A stretch of DNA of 64,000 nt, taken from positions 1 through 64,000 of the forward strand of contig JAJEAR010000074.1 in NCBI GenBank assembly GCA_022822665.1. Direction: 5' to 3'. Position 1 is the first letter of the stretch, and the number at the start of each line of letters is the position of its first letter. Made by a program: the position numbers and the translations under genes. Positions 44,830 through 56,696 of the stretch are shown one piece after another. Under the pieces are notes generated by a model. That model saw only the letters and a list, made by a program, of their open reading frames with translations, made no database searches and had not been told where the DNA came from. This stretch comes from Alphaproteobacteria bacterium (GTDB taxonomy: Bacteria; Pseudomonadota; Alphaproteobacteria; Thalassobaculales; Thalassobaculaceae).

Positions 44830-47780
44830 GCAGAGCCTCCGGAGAAGCTCTCCGCGATTACGGCGTCCGCGTCCTCCAGCCCCGATACGGCCATCCAGTA
44901 CCGGCGGGCGGACGGCTTGATGATGACCACTTCGTCAGGACCGTACAGCTTGAGCGTGCGCAAGCCAGACAGGTGTTTGCCGAGTTCCACTTTCAGCTGC
45001 GTTCCGATTCGGTTCAGAACGGTCCTTAGATTTCCCTCCGGCCTGACAACCCGTTCCGGCGCGGTACTCTCGCGATCCTCAAGTACGAAACGAACAATGC
45101 GAAGCGGTGCGTCTCCGGGTAGATCGAATATCTCCGCGCCGATGCGACGGCGGTTGCCTGCAGAGAGCCAGACATCGACTGCCATGCGGAAGGCTCTTGA
45201 GTAGTCGTGAAGATGCGGATCGGTGTGGGCCGGCGCTGTTGAAGCAACTCTGCCCTTCTCCCATTGCCAGGTCGCCCGAAACAAGCCGTCACGGGCGACG
45301 ATGCGGTCGGCCTCGTCCAGCTCGTACAGGTCAAAGACAGTTTCATCGAGTTCTGAAATCCGGGGATCATCATCTTCCGGTGGCTTCTGCCCGAATTGAC
45401 TGACAAGCCGAACGAGGCGTCTGCCGGCTTCGGATCGCTCCGCCCGCTCGAGATCCGGTACGGGAATCACCAAGACATCCTTGGGCAACACCCGTCGCAT
45501 CGAGAGTCCGAACGTCGAGCCGGTCATCAGGAAGTACCAGGAGGCAAGCGATGACCTCAGGATTCCGGCCAGGAGGCAGGCAATCTGCGAATATCCGGCC
45601 GGCAAGGCAGCTCCGAAAAAGGCATTCGTGAATACGAGATCTCGCTCGGACACGGCGGTGACGAGTCGGCCATCGGCCGCCATGAATTCTTTTGCGAGGA
45701 GTAGCGGCGCACGATAAACATCCCGTCCTCTCGGTCGCTCGGCGGTCTCTTCGTCGTAGGGTGCCAACCCATCGGGTACGCGGAATGGCATGAGGTTGTT
45801 CTTGGTCAAATACGGCAGGCCGTGCAGAAAACTCGAATCCCGGCTCCGATCGCCCACCGTCAATCCGTATTCGAGCCCGGCACCGAGCCGCTTCAGTATC
45901 TCACCGAACGTCTCATGGCTTTTTGTCAGCCTGTCCAGCAACACCAGGTCGCGCCGCGAACCGAAGAACGCGGCCTTCAAGAGTTGCGATGGCTCCGCTG
46001 TCGGCAACGCAAGGATATCGTCCGGGGCGATTTCGAATGTGTGGCTTCGAGCACCGGCTGGCGACCATGGAACCTGTACGGTTTCAATCTCCGCGCGGTC
46101 AGCGTCACGATGGCGAGCGTAGAGAACGATGGCAGGCAAATTGCTGCGCGGGAACAGCCAGCTCGACTGGTTTGAAAGGTTGACCAGTGTCAATGGAGAT
46201 AGCTTGTCGATCAGTTCTTGCCTGGCCGCGATACCCGTGTTGCTGCGTGCAAAGAACTGAACTGCACTCAGGACCAGTCCGAACCGGGTTCGTTCCGACG
46301 CGAAATCCATCGCCCTGAACGCAAAGTTCAGGCTCTGCCCACGCGGCGCACGGGCCCTGGGCTGCGTGGCCCTGGCGCCTTTCCCGCCGTAGCTCCAGGG
46401 CGGATTGCCGACGATGAGATCAAACGTAGAAGGGGCGCCTTCCGTGATCGGCGCGGCGGGCCCGCCCATCGGTGGCCCGATCCTCAAGGCGTCGTCGACG
46501 AAAAGCGTCCGCCCGATCAAGGGATCGAACCTCAGCGCTTCCGGTGGTTGCGGATCCGGATCAAGTTCCAGCGCGGCCAGATACAGACTGAACGCGGCGA
46601 CCCTCACGGCGGCTTCGCTGATGTCGACACCATAGATCTGTTCGTTCAATGTTGCGCGGATCATTTCGCGACTCGGCGGACCTTCGCCGGAACGGCGATC
46701 AACCAGTCTACGCAATGCTTCGACAAGGAACACGCCGGATCCGCAGGTGAAGTCGAGCACGGTTTCCGATCCGGTCAGGCCGTGCATCACTTCGTCGAGA
46801 ACCAACGAGACAAGCGACATTCTCGTGTAGAACACGTCCCTGGAGGTGTCAGGCTTCCTGGCCTCGCCGCTCCCGCGCACGTCGCGCTTCCCGGATGTGG
46901 AAAAGGAATGAGAGAACTGCTCGTAGATCGAACTGATCAATTCCACCGGTATGACATCGAACTGATAGGGAAAGAGGCTTGTCTGTCCGTCGGGGCCTAC
47001 CGCCTCGAGAAAGTCGGCAACGTGTCCGAGATACGCGGGCCCAGGTACGGACAGGTTATCCGGTGGAAACATGTCGCCGTTGAACGTCCTTTGGAGCCAC
47101 GCAAAGAGATTTTCGGTGGCAGATCTATTGCGCAATATGTGGGAAAACCTGCCCTCCCCGCAGATGTCTTGCAGAAGTTCCACGGTAAGGATGTCGCGGT
47201 CGACCAGATACTGGATAAATATCGATCGGCCGATCAATCCTTGGGCGTTCAGGCGTCCCAGTCCTGCCGCTTCGAGAGTGCGTTCGAGTTCGAGAAGGTC
47301 CGACAGAAGCTGTCGATCGACGCTGGTCCTCCGATTCACTGGACGGGCCCTCGATTCCGACCAGAACCGGCCGGTCTCCATGGCGAGGCGACCGGCAAAT
47401 GCATCGAGTCTTTCGAGGTCGGACTCGATCAGGCTGAAGGAATCCAGTCGATGCGTGGCGGCGTCGTCGGTCGTCCTTGGGCGCCCGAAACCGTTATAGA
47501 GATCGATCCCTTGGGGCGAGACGACCCATAACAGCGGGGCGAATCCCCGATTCCAAACCGCCCGCCGCCACCTGGCCACGGTTTCGGCACTCGGCGGTAC
47601 GGGTTCGTCCTTGAAATAAACCGTGAGCTCCGAGCGGCTTCTCCACGAGGCGTCGGGAGCAAAATCCCCGCGGCCGACGTCATCGCGCGCATCCTGGTCC
47701 AGCAGTACGCCGGGCGCAGGCACCCGATTTGCCATGTACCCCGTCTGTTCGAGCACGTCATGCAGGGTTGGGGGAGTCAT
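44826..47780 (-). CDS. Large N6-adenine DNA methylase (type IIG/BREX PglX-like)
   Basis: Protein of 984 residues. An N-terminal domain (1-150, with WNRGFAPLLWVVSPQGIDLYNGF) and a helical part (150-300) precede the methylase core. The SAM motif I is VLDFTCGSGVFL (about 341-352) and the catalytic motif IV is NPPW (459-462), typical of gamma-class N6-adenine methylases. A long C-terminal half (600-984) probably recognises DNA. No nuclease motif is evident in its N-terminus; the ExK-bearing partner is encoded downstream with an ATGA overlap. The likely role is restriction or another anti-phage defence; the target sequence is unknown. Confidence 0.85.
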   Translation of the reverse strand: MTPPTLHDVLEQTGYMANRVPAPGVLLDQDARDDVGRGDFAPDASWRSRSELTVYFKDEPVPPSAETVARWRRAVWNRGFAPLLWVVSPQGIDLYNGFGRPRTTDDAATHRLDSFSLIESDLERLDAFAGRLAMETGRFWSESRARPVNRRTSVDRQLLSDLLELERTLEAAGLGRLNAQGLIGRSIFIQYLVDRDILTVELLQDICGEGRFSHILRNRSATENLFAWLQRTFNGDMFPPDNLSVPGPAYLGHVADFLEAVGPDGQTSLFPYQFDVIPVELISSIYEQFSHSFSTSGKRDVRGSGEARKPDTSRDVFYTRMSLVSLVLDEVMHGLTGSETVLDFTCGSGVFLVEALRRLVDRRSGEGPPSREMIRATLNEQIYGVDISEAAVRVAAFSLYLAALELDPDPQPPEALRFDPLIGRTLFVDDALRIGPPMGGPAAPITEGAPSTFDLIVGNPPWSYGGKGARATQPRARAPRGQSLNFAFRAMDFASERTRFGLVLSAVQFFARSNTGIAARQELIDKLSPLTLVNLSNQSSWLFPRSNLPAIVLYARHRDADRAEIETVQVPWSPAGARSHTFEIAPDDILALPTAEPSQLLKAAFFGSRRDLVLLDRLTKSHETFGEILKRLGAGLEYGLTVGDRSRDSSFLHGLPYLTKNNLMPFRVPDGLAPYDEETAERPRGRDVYRAPLLLAKEFMAADGRLVTAVSERDLVFTNAFFGAALPAGYSQIACLLAGILRSSLASWYFLMTGSTFGLSMRRVLPKDVLVIPVPDLERAERSEAGRRLVRLVSQFGQKPPEDDDPRISELDETVFDLYELDEADRIVARDGLFRATWQWEKGRVASTAPAHTDPHLHDYSRAFRMAVDVWLSAGNRRRIGAEIFDLPGDAPLRIVRFVLEDRESTAPERVVRPEGNLRTVLNRIGTQLKVELGKHLSGLRTLKLYGPDEVVIIKPSARRYWMAVSGLEDADAVIAESFSGGSA

Positions 47781-47924
47781 GCGGTTCTCTGCCTAGTGGT
47801 GAACCTGTGGCCGATCACGAGACGGCCGGCTGCGAACCGGCGCTGGAAGACCTGTGCAGATCCGGTGGCAAGGAACCCGGCCAAGGAGGAACGGGATGCT
47901 CATCACGAATCAAGTGTAACATAC

Positions 47925-48851
47925 TCAGAATTGAGGTTGGCGATGACGATACGCCAACATGTTGTGTGTGAACGCATGCGGGCGAAGAGTCGAAACCACC
48001 TGTGCACATGGCTCCGGCTTGATCAACATGTTGTAGATCATGGGTTGGGCCTTGATGGCGAGGGTGAACAGTGAATGGAAGGCGGCGTGTCTGATTCCGT
48101 GCCGATTGAACCGGAGGACGAATTCGTTGAGGCAAGCCTGCAGGTGCTTGTGTCGCAACCCGTGGTAGACGCCTCGTGCTCGCCCCTTGACGTTGGAATA
48201 GATCTGGCGGATCCAGGGGAAAACGAGAACGGTGGGGGTGCCCCCGACGACATGCACCTCGTGTGGGTCTGAGGGAACCACGGCGTAGCCGTGCCAACCG
48301 TCGGTCTTGATGGTGGCGTCGGAACTGGCGGCGGTTTCGAGGAACAGCCCACCAATGTCGTCGGCTCCGTACGAGGCGATTTCGGCCAATCGTAGACGGT
48401 CGGGCGTGTTTCCATCTCCGGGTTCGAGTGCGCCGATCATCAACATCTTGCCGTCGTGGCTGCGGTCCTGCCCACTGGCGGGTGGATCGTTCCTGGACCG
48501 GAAGGAAAGGCTGACCTCGTCGACTACAACCAGGCCTGACAACGGGTTGCGCTTAGGGTCAACCGTCGCGGAGCCCAGCGTGTGGGCAAGCAGCCAGGCG
48601 CTCCGGTACCGGATGGTCAGTGGCAGCGCGCCGGCGTGCAGCACCGTTCCGGCCGTCACCGACGTTTGCCGGCCGCTCCCGGCACATTCGAAGGCATGGG
48701 GCTTGCCGCGCAATGCCCATCCCTTGTCATGACTGCAATTGGGACAGACGAGACCGTCCGGCCAGCGCATCTCGATCAACCAGGCGGCACAGGCGTCATC
48801 GTCTGGGAACGGACGTTGGAAAGAGGGATGGCTGTCTGGATACGTCGGCAT
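47925..48851 (-). pseudogene. IS1595-family transposase, internally deleted
   Basis: ISXO2-like transposase reading frame of 308 residues. It has an N-terminal zinc ribbon half (CPNCSHDKGW), the first catalytic Asp in VVVDEV, the second in IKTDGWHGYA, and the C-terminal HKHLQACLNEFVLRFNRH. Between the LHAGALPLTI and RYRSAWLLAH segments about 30-40 residues expected in the family are absent, without a frameshift. The usual DET triplet after the first Asp is DEV. It is therefore probably an inactive copy. Terminal inverted repeats were not identified. Confidence 0.75.
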
Positions 48852-49425
48852 TCGAGATCTCTACGGTCTAAGAACGAACAGGGAACATTTTAGGCGTCCC
48901 GAACCCGGTTTGCAACCACAACATCTCGTGGTTGAACACCAAGACTGGAACCAGGTGAATAAGCTGCGAGTCGAAAACCGGTCATGAAGCTCTTCCTGCA
49001 ACCGAGACTGACGCTTGCCGACTCGCGACCCAGGCTGCCAGCTATCGTCTCATCCTGTTCGATGTCCGTAAGCGGCTACGTCGATCTCGCCGCCCGCCGG
49101 GCCTCCATGCTGCCGATCGTGGAGATGGCAGCGAAGCCGGTACATATTCGGGAACCGTTCTACTTGTATAAGCCTTCGGGCCTTGGAAATAACACCGGGC
49201 GGACCACCCGCAAGGAGACGACCTGCCGCTCCGTCTCAACGGGTGCCTTGCAGGCCGGTGTTGCGGGCTGGAGTGCGTCACGAACCGACTGCTCGGGCGC
49301 CGTCATGCGACGCCAACGCACACCTGACACGGCAGGGGCACCGCCGATGGTCCGGTGCGTTTCCCGGGGCCCCGGAATCGGGGCGGAACAGGCCGGCAAT
49401 TCCCCGATTACGGGGACCGCAAACC
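48852..49425. other. No recognisable gene
   Basis: A 6-bp hairpin AACCAC/GTGGTT lies at 48914-48933. I see no supportable coding sequence. The stretch ends at the gyrA promoter and probably marks the right edge of the ssb-gyrA islet. Confidence 0.4.
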
Positions 49426-49454
49426 TTGCCCGCTGCCGCGACATATGGTATGTT
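49426..49454 (+). promoter_or_regulatory. Predicted sigma-70 promoter for gyrA
   Basis: -35 TTGCCC (49426-49431), 17-bp spacer, -10 TATGTT (49449-49454). It lies about 93 bp before the gyrA GTG start and is the nearest good match in the region. Confidence 0.5.
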
Positions 49455-49546
49455 GCCGTTATCTTACCGACGAGACCTGACATTCCCGCCGAGTGCACGC
49501 GGTGCGGGCTGTCGTCGACATCCGACACCTTCCGGGCAGGCATCGC

Positions 49547-52273
<2,727 letters not shown>

Positions 52274-52312
52274 ACCCCCGAGCCCAGGTTCCCCAGATTC
52301 CCGGAGACAGGC

Positions 52313-52828
52313 ATGCGAACCGGCGTCTACCCAGGCACGTTCGACCCGATTACCAACGGGCATATCGACATCATCCGTCGTGGCAGCAAGCTGGTCGACA
52401 GGCTGGTGGTCTCGCCGGCCCGCAACATCGGCAAGTCCCCCATGTTCGGGACCGACGAGCGCGCGGAAATGGTGAGCGACGAGGTCGCCGTCATCGTCGA
52501 AGAGAACCGGCGGGCCGGGATCGAGTGCGACATCAGGGTCACCTCGTTCGACACCCTGCTGATGCACTTCGTCGAGCAGTGCGGAGCGCGGTTCATCATC
52601 CGCGGACTGCGCGCGGTGTCCGACTTCGAGTACGAGTTCCAGATGGTTGGCATGAACGCGCGTCTCAACCCGCAGGTGGAGACCATCTTCCTGATGTCGT
52701 CGGAACGGCACCAGTTCATCTCCTCGCGCCTGGTCAAGGAGATCGCGCGGCTCAACGGCGAGATCCGCGAGTTCGTCTCTCCGCGGGTCGAGGCACATGT
52801 GAGGGCGGCGATCGCGCGCGGGAACTGA
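52313..52828 (+). CDS. coaD: Phosphopantetheine adenylyltransferase
   Basis: Coenzyme A biosynthesis enzyme that makes dephospho-CoA from 4'-phosphopantetheine and ATP, 171 residues. The nucleotidyltransferase motif GTFDPITNGHIDII is near residue 10, with the catalytic His. RGLRAVSDFEYEFQM and SSRLVKEIARLNG, the latter providing the ISSR-type motif, confirm the family. gyrA-coaD adjacency is common in alphaproteobacteria. Confidence 0.96.
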   Translation: MRTGVYPGTFDPITNGHIDIIRRGSKLVDRLVVSPARNIGKSPMFGTDERAEMVSDEVAVIVEENRRAGIECDIRVTSFDTLLMHFVEQCGARFIIRGLRAVSDFEYEFQMVGMNARLNPQVETIFLMSSERHQFISSRLVKEIARLNGEIREFVSPRVEAHVRAAIARGN

Positions 52829-52876
52829 CGGTCCCGTTGACCACGTGCCCGGCCTTCCATAGTGTGCGGCCCGGTC

Positions 52877-52952
52877 GGGCGCGTAGCTCAGTTGGTAGAG
52901 CAGCTGACTTTTAATCAGCGGGTCACAGGTTCGAATCCTGTCGCGCTCACCA
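52877..52952 (+). tRNA. trnK: tRNA-Lys (UUU)
   Basis: Seventy-six nucleotides with encoded CCA. The acceptor GGGCGCG pairs with CGCGCTC (one G-U pair). The D arm is AGCTCAGTTGGTAGAGC. The anticodon stem GCTGA/TCAGC holds a CTTTTAA loop with anticodon TTT. The T arm is ACAGG-TTCGAAT-CCTGT. Its 3' end overlaps the convergent DUF938 gene by 6 bp. Confidence 0.97.
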
Positions 52953-53585
52953 TCCCGTGTCCGGCGTGCGGTTCCGGTAGACGGCGAGGAGGTTGTCCGA
53001 CGGCATGCCGCAGATCCTGTCGAGGCCGAGTCCCGCCCGAACAGCGTGTTCGGTGACCTCGTCGAGATCCCGTACGCCCCACTGGGGATCCTGGTGACGC
53101 AGGGCGGTATCGAAGCGCGCGTTGCCGGGCCCGGTGTGGCGCCCTGACCGCATGAACGGCCCGTAGATGCACAGCGGGCCGCCGTCCGGCAGGACACGCG
53201 CCGCGCCCGCGAGCAGGCCGAGAGTGACCGGCCACGGTGCAATGTGGAGCAGGTTGATCGCGACGATGGCGGCAATGCGGTCAGATGGCGAGACGTCCCA
53301 GGACGGCGAAGCGGCATCGATGTCGCGGGGCGGGAGCGGGGCATCCCCGGGAACCGAGGCGGTCCACGCGGTGATGCTGGCGCGCTGGCCGGGATCCGGG
53401 TCGCTGGGAAGCCAGGCAAGGGGTGCCAGGGCAGGGGCGAACACGGCTGCGTGCTGGCCGGTACCGCTCGCAATCTCGAGCACGGTGCCCGAGTGCGGGA
53501 GCACGGTGCGCAGCACGCCCAGGATCGCGGCGCCGTTGCGCCGCGCCGCCGGGGCATCAAGCATGGGAGAGTGTTCTCTGACCAT
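52947..53585 (-). CDS. DUF938 family SAM-dependent methyltransferase
   Basis: Predicted class I methyltransferase of 212 residues, from MVREHSPMLDAPAARRNGAAI (53585). The SAM-binding motif VLEIASGTGQHAAVF is near residues 35-49. AIVAINLLHIAPWP and the ARVLPDGGPLCIYGPF segment follow the family pattern. The substrate is not known. Its stop codon is supplied by bases inside the tRNA-Lys CCA end on the opposite strand. Confidence 0.88.
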   Translation of the reverse strand: MVREHSPMLDAPAARRNGAAILGVLRTVLPHSGTVLEIASGTGQHAAVFAPALAPLAWLPSDPDPGQRASITAWTASVPGDAPLPPRDIDAASPSWDVSPSDRIAAIVAINLLHIAPWPVTLGLLAGAARVLPDGGPLCIYGPFMRSGRHTGPGNARFDTALRHQDPQWGVRDLDEVTEHAVRAGLGLDRICGMPSDNLLAVYRNRTPDTGW

Positions 53586-53636
53586 GGCGCGACATCTATC
53601 CGAACCGCTCGTGATACCGCAACCGGGAGTCAGGCG

Positions 53637-54119
53637 ATGCTTCGCAGGCTGAAGGCGGCCCTTGAGGCGCATCGGGCGAGCGAACCGGCTGTTCCTTCCG
53701 TGTCGACCGACCCGGCGCGCCTGGCCTGCGCCGCCCTGCTGACCAGGGCGGCGTGGCTGGATGGCCACCTTTCCGAGAGCGAGGAGGCTGCGGTCGAGCG
53801 CACCATGGTCGACCGGTTCGGGCTCGGGCCGGACGAAGTGCGCGCCATCCTTGCTGAGGCCGAGGACGACCTCGACCGCAGTGTCGACATCTACCGCTAC
53901 ACGCGGGCGCTGCGCGGTGCCTTCGACGAGAAGGAACGCATCGAGCTGCTGGAGATGCTGTGGGAAGTCGTGTACGCGGACGGCGTGGTCCACGCATACG
54001 AGGCCCAGCTGATGCGACGCCTCGCCGGGTTGCTCTACGTCGAGGACCGTGACAGCGGTACCGCGCGCAAGCGCGCACTCGCGCGCCTGGGACTTGCCGG
54101 GGACCCGGCCAGCGAGTAG
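53637..54119 (+). CDS. TerB-like tellurite-resistance family protein
   Basis: Cytoplasmic helical protein of 160 residues starting at the ATG at 53637. Two related halves carry acidic, TerB-type metal-binding loops: [20 protein letters not shown] in the first and [26 protein letters not shown] in the second. The function of such stand-alone TerB proteins is unknown. It is divergent from the DUF938 gene and upstream of fdxA. Confidence 0.88.
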   Translation: MLRRLKAALEAHRASEPAVPSVSTDPARLACAALLTRAAWLDGHLSESEEAAVERTMVDRFGLGPDEVRAILAEAEDDLDRSVDIYRYTRALRGAFDEKERIELLEMLWEVVYADGVVHAYEAQLMRRLAGLLYVEDRDSGTARKRALARLGLAGDPASE

Positions 54120-54163
54120 GAGACGCGGGCGCTGATCGCAGCAGGGGTCGGAAGGGCTGGAGA

Positions 54164-54502
<339 letters not shown>

Positions 54503-54532
54503 GCCCGATCGGCCGGGCGTGGCTCTCCAGGA

Positions 54533-55714
54533 TCAGCCGTCCGCGAGCCATTCCTCGAGGACCGTGCCCGCGTGCTCGCCCAGCAGCGGCGCCGTGCCGA
54601 CCGCTGGCGGCGCGTCTCCGAAACGGACCGGCCACCCGCTCATGACATAGTCCCCGATGACGGGATGGTGCATGGTCTGCCGGATCCTGCGGTCCTCGAA
54701 GCTGGCATCGTCGGCCAGTTCCCGGGTGTCGAGCACCGCTCCTGTCGGAACCGTGGCTTCGCCGATCAGGCGCATAGCGGTGTGCTTGTCGTGCCCGCGG
54801 GTCCACTCGGCCACCAGCTGATCGACCTCGTCGCGCCGTTCGCGCCGTGCCTCCGGCGTGCTGTAGCGGGGATCGCCGATCAGGTCCTCGCGACCCATTA
54901 CCCGGAGCAGCCGGTCCCAGTGTTCCGGGTTCGACGGGCTGGTGAAGACGTAGACGTAGTCGTTCGGACCGCCGCCCTGGCAGGGGTAGACGCCGATCGG
55001 CGGGTGGGCGCCACCCACGGTCCGCGATCCAGCCCGGGGCGCGGGCAGTCCGTCGGTGCGTTCCATGTAGGCGAACGCGTTGCGGATGAAGTGGAGGATG
55101 GCATCCTGCATTGCTACCTGCAGGTGTTCGCCCCGGCCGGTTCGCATCCGGCGCACGTAGGCGCCGAGAATCGAGACCGCCATCAGCATGCCGGTTCCGG
55201 TGTCCCCGATGGTGGCGCCGGGCTTGCACGGGGGTCCGTCCTCCTGGCCGGTGACCGACATCAGCCCTCCGCACGCCTGGGCGATCATGTCGAAGGCAAG
55301 GTTCTTCTCGTAGGCGGTTCCGGCACCGAAGCCCTTGATCTGGCAGTAGATGATGCCCGGGTTGATCGCGCGCACGACGTCGTATCCCAGCCCGAGGCGT
55401 TCGATGGCACCGGGAGCGAAGTTCTCGATCATCACGTCGGCACGGGCAAGCAGTGCCTTCGCGGTCCCGATGCCGTCGGGGTCCTTCAGATCGAGCGTGA
55501 TCGATCGTTTCGAGGCGTTGTACTGCAGGAAGTACAGCGCATCCTGCTCCGGGTCCGTGCGGCCCAGGGACCGGCCCGGGTCGCCGCGGTTCGGATTCTC
55601 GACCTTGACCACGTCGGCTCCGAGCCAGGCCAGCGCCTCGGTGCAGGACGGGCCGGCTTCGAACTGGGTGAAGTCGAGGATCTTCAGGCCCGCGAGGCAG
55701 TCTTCGCCGTTCAT
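54533..55714 (-). CDS. Class III (CaiB/BaiF) CoA-transferase
   Basis: CoA-transferase of 393 residues. The N-terminus (LAGLKILDFTQFEAGPSCTEALAWLGADVVKVENP) matches the family. The catalytic Asp is in GDTGTGMLMAVSILGAY. The C-terminal NDYVYVFTSPSNPEHWDRLL segment is also typical. It exchanges CoA between carboxylates; the pair of substrates cannot be told. It is followed on the same strand (upstream) by an EamA transporter and an amidase. Confidence 0.92.
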   Translation of the reverse strand: MNGEDCLAGLKILDFTQFEAGPSCTEALAWLGADVVKVENPNRGDPGRSLGRTDPEQDALYFLQYNASKRSITLDLKDPDGIGTAKALLARADVMIENFAPGAIERLGLGYDVVRAINPGIIYCQIKGFGAGTAYEKNLAFDMIAQACGGLMSVTGQEDGPPCKPGATIGDTGTGMLMAVSILGAYVRRMRTGRGEHLQVAMQDAILHFIRNAFAYMERTDGLPAPRAGSRTVGGAHPPIGVYPCQGGGPNDYVYVFTSPSNPEHWDRLLRVMGREDLIGDPRYSTPEARRERRDEVDQLVAEWTRGHDKHTAMRLIGEATVPTGAVLDTRELADDASFEDRRIRQTMHHPVIGDYVMSGWPVRFGDAPPAVGTAPLLGEHAGTVLEEWLADG

Positions 55715-55790
55715 CGGTCGTTCTCCGCTACGATCACTGTCCGCCCGATGCTACGCACCGTCGCGCGCCGGGTCGAGTGGCCTTCGATCG

Positions 55791-56687
55791 TCACTGCCGG
55801 CCCGTCCCCGCGGCCCGCCGTTCGCCCTCCCAGACATACAGCCCGCTGGCGATGATGATCAGGGCGCCGGCGAAGGTTGCCGGCTCCGGCCAGTGATCGA
55901 ACAGCATGAAACCGAGCGACAGCGACCACAGCAGTTCGCAGTACATGAACGGGGCGAGCAGGCTGGCGGGTGCCCGTTCACAGGCGCGAATCAGCAGGTA
56001 GTGTCCCATGCCACCGAACAGGGCCGGGAGTGCGAGCAGCATCCAGCCCGACAGGTCGGGTGTGCGCCAGAAGAACGGCACCGCGATGCTGCAGGTCACC
56101 GCACCGAGAAAGGCGGCGTAGAACAGGCCGACAAGGGTCGGGGCCGTGGGCGCGAGCGCACGGGTGATCACCTGGTAGAGCGCGTAGAACACGGCCATGG
56201 CAAGTGCGTAGAGCACGCCTGTCGACACCACGAAACCGTCCGGCCGGGCAACCAGCACCACGCCGGCAAGACCGGCCGCCGCCGCTGTCCAGCGGCGCCA
56301 TCCGACCTGCTCGCCAAGGCCGATGGCGGCGAACGCCATCACGAACAGCGGTGCGACGAAGGTAATCACGTTCATCTGCGCGAGTGGCAGACGCGCCAGC
56401 GCGGCAAAGGAACAGATGGTGGAAAGAACCAGCAGGGCGCTGCGGAACAGCTGAAGGCCTGTCCGTCCGGTTCGCAGCACCTGCCTCGCGCCGCCCGGTA
56501 CGATCAAGACCACCAGCACCAGGTGCAGGCTGAAACGGGCCCACGCCACCTGGACCGGGGAATACCCCGCCTGCGTGCCCGCCTTCGCCGCCGCCTGCAT
56601 GCAGACGAAGCACAGCCCTGCCAGCAGGATGAGCCCGATCCCGCCGAGCGTGCCGGGCCCGCTCCCCTGTGTCCGCGCTCCGGCCAC
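55791..56687 (-). CDS. DMT-superfamily transporter (EamA)
   Basis: Membrane protein of 298 residues with about ten transmembrane segments in two EamA repeats (about 10-140 and 150-285). The region ending ALIIIASGLYVWEGER is typical of the second repeat. The transported metabolite is unknown; related proteins export amino acids or sugars. It lies between amidase and CoA-transferase genes, 9 bp after the amidase stop. Confidence 0.88.
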   Translation of the reverse strand: MAGARTQGSGPGTLGGIGLILLAGLCFVCMQAAAKAGTQAGYSPVQVAWARFSLHLVLVVLIVPGGARQVLRTGRTGLQLFRSALLVLSTICSFAALARLPLAQMNVITFVAPLFVMAFAAIGLGEQVGWRRWTAAAAGLAGVVLVARPDGFVVSTGVLYALAMAVFYALYQVITRALAPTAPTLVGLFYAAFLGAVTCSIAVPFFWRTPDLSGWMLLALPALFGGMGHYLLIRACERAPASLLAPFMYCELLWSLSLGFMLFDHWPEPATFAGALIIIASGLYVWEGERRAAGTGRQ

Positions 56688-56696
56688 GGCCGGCTG

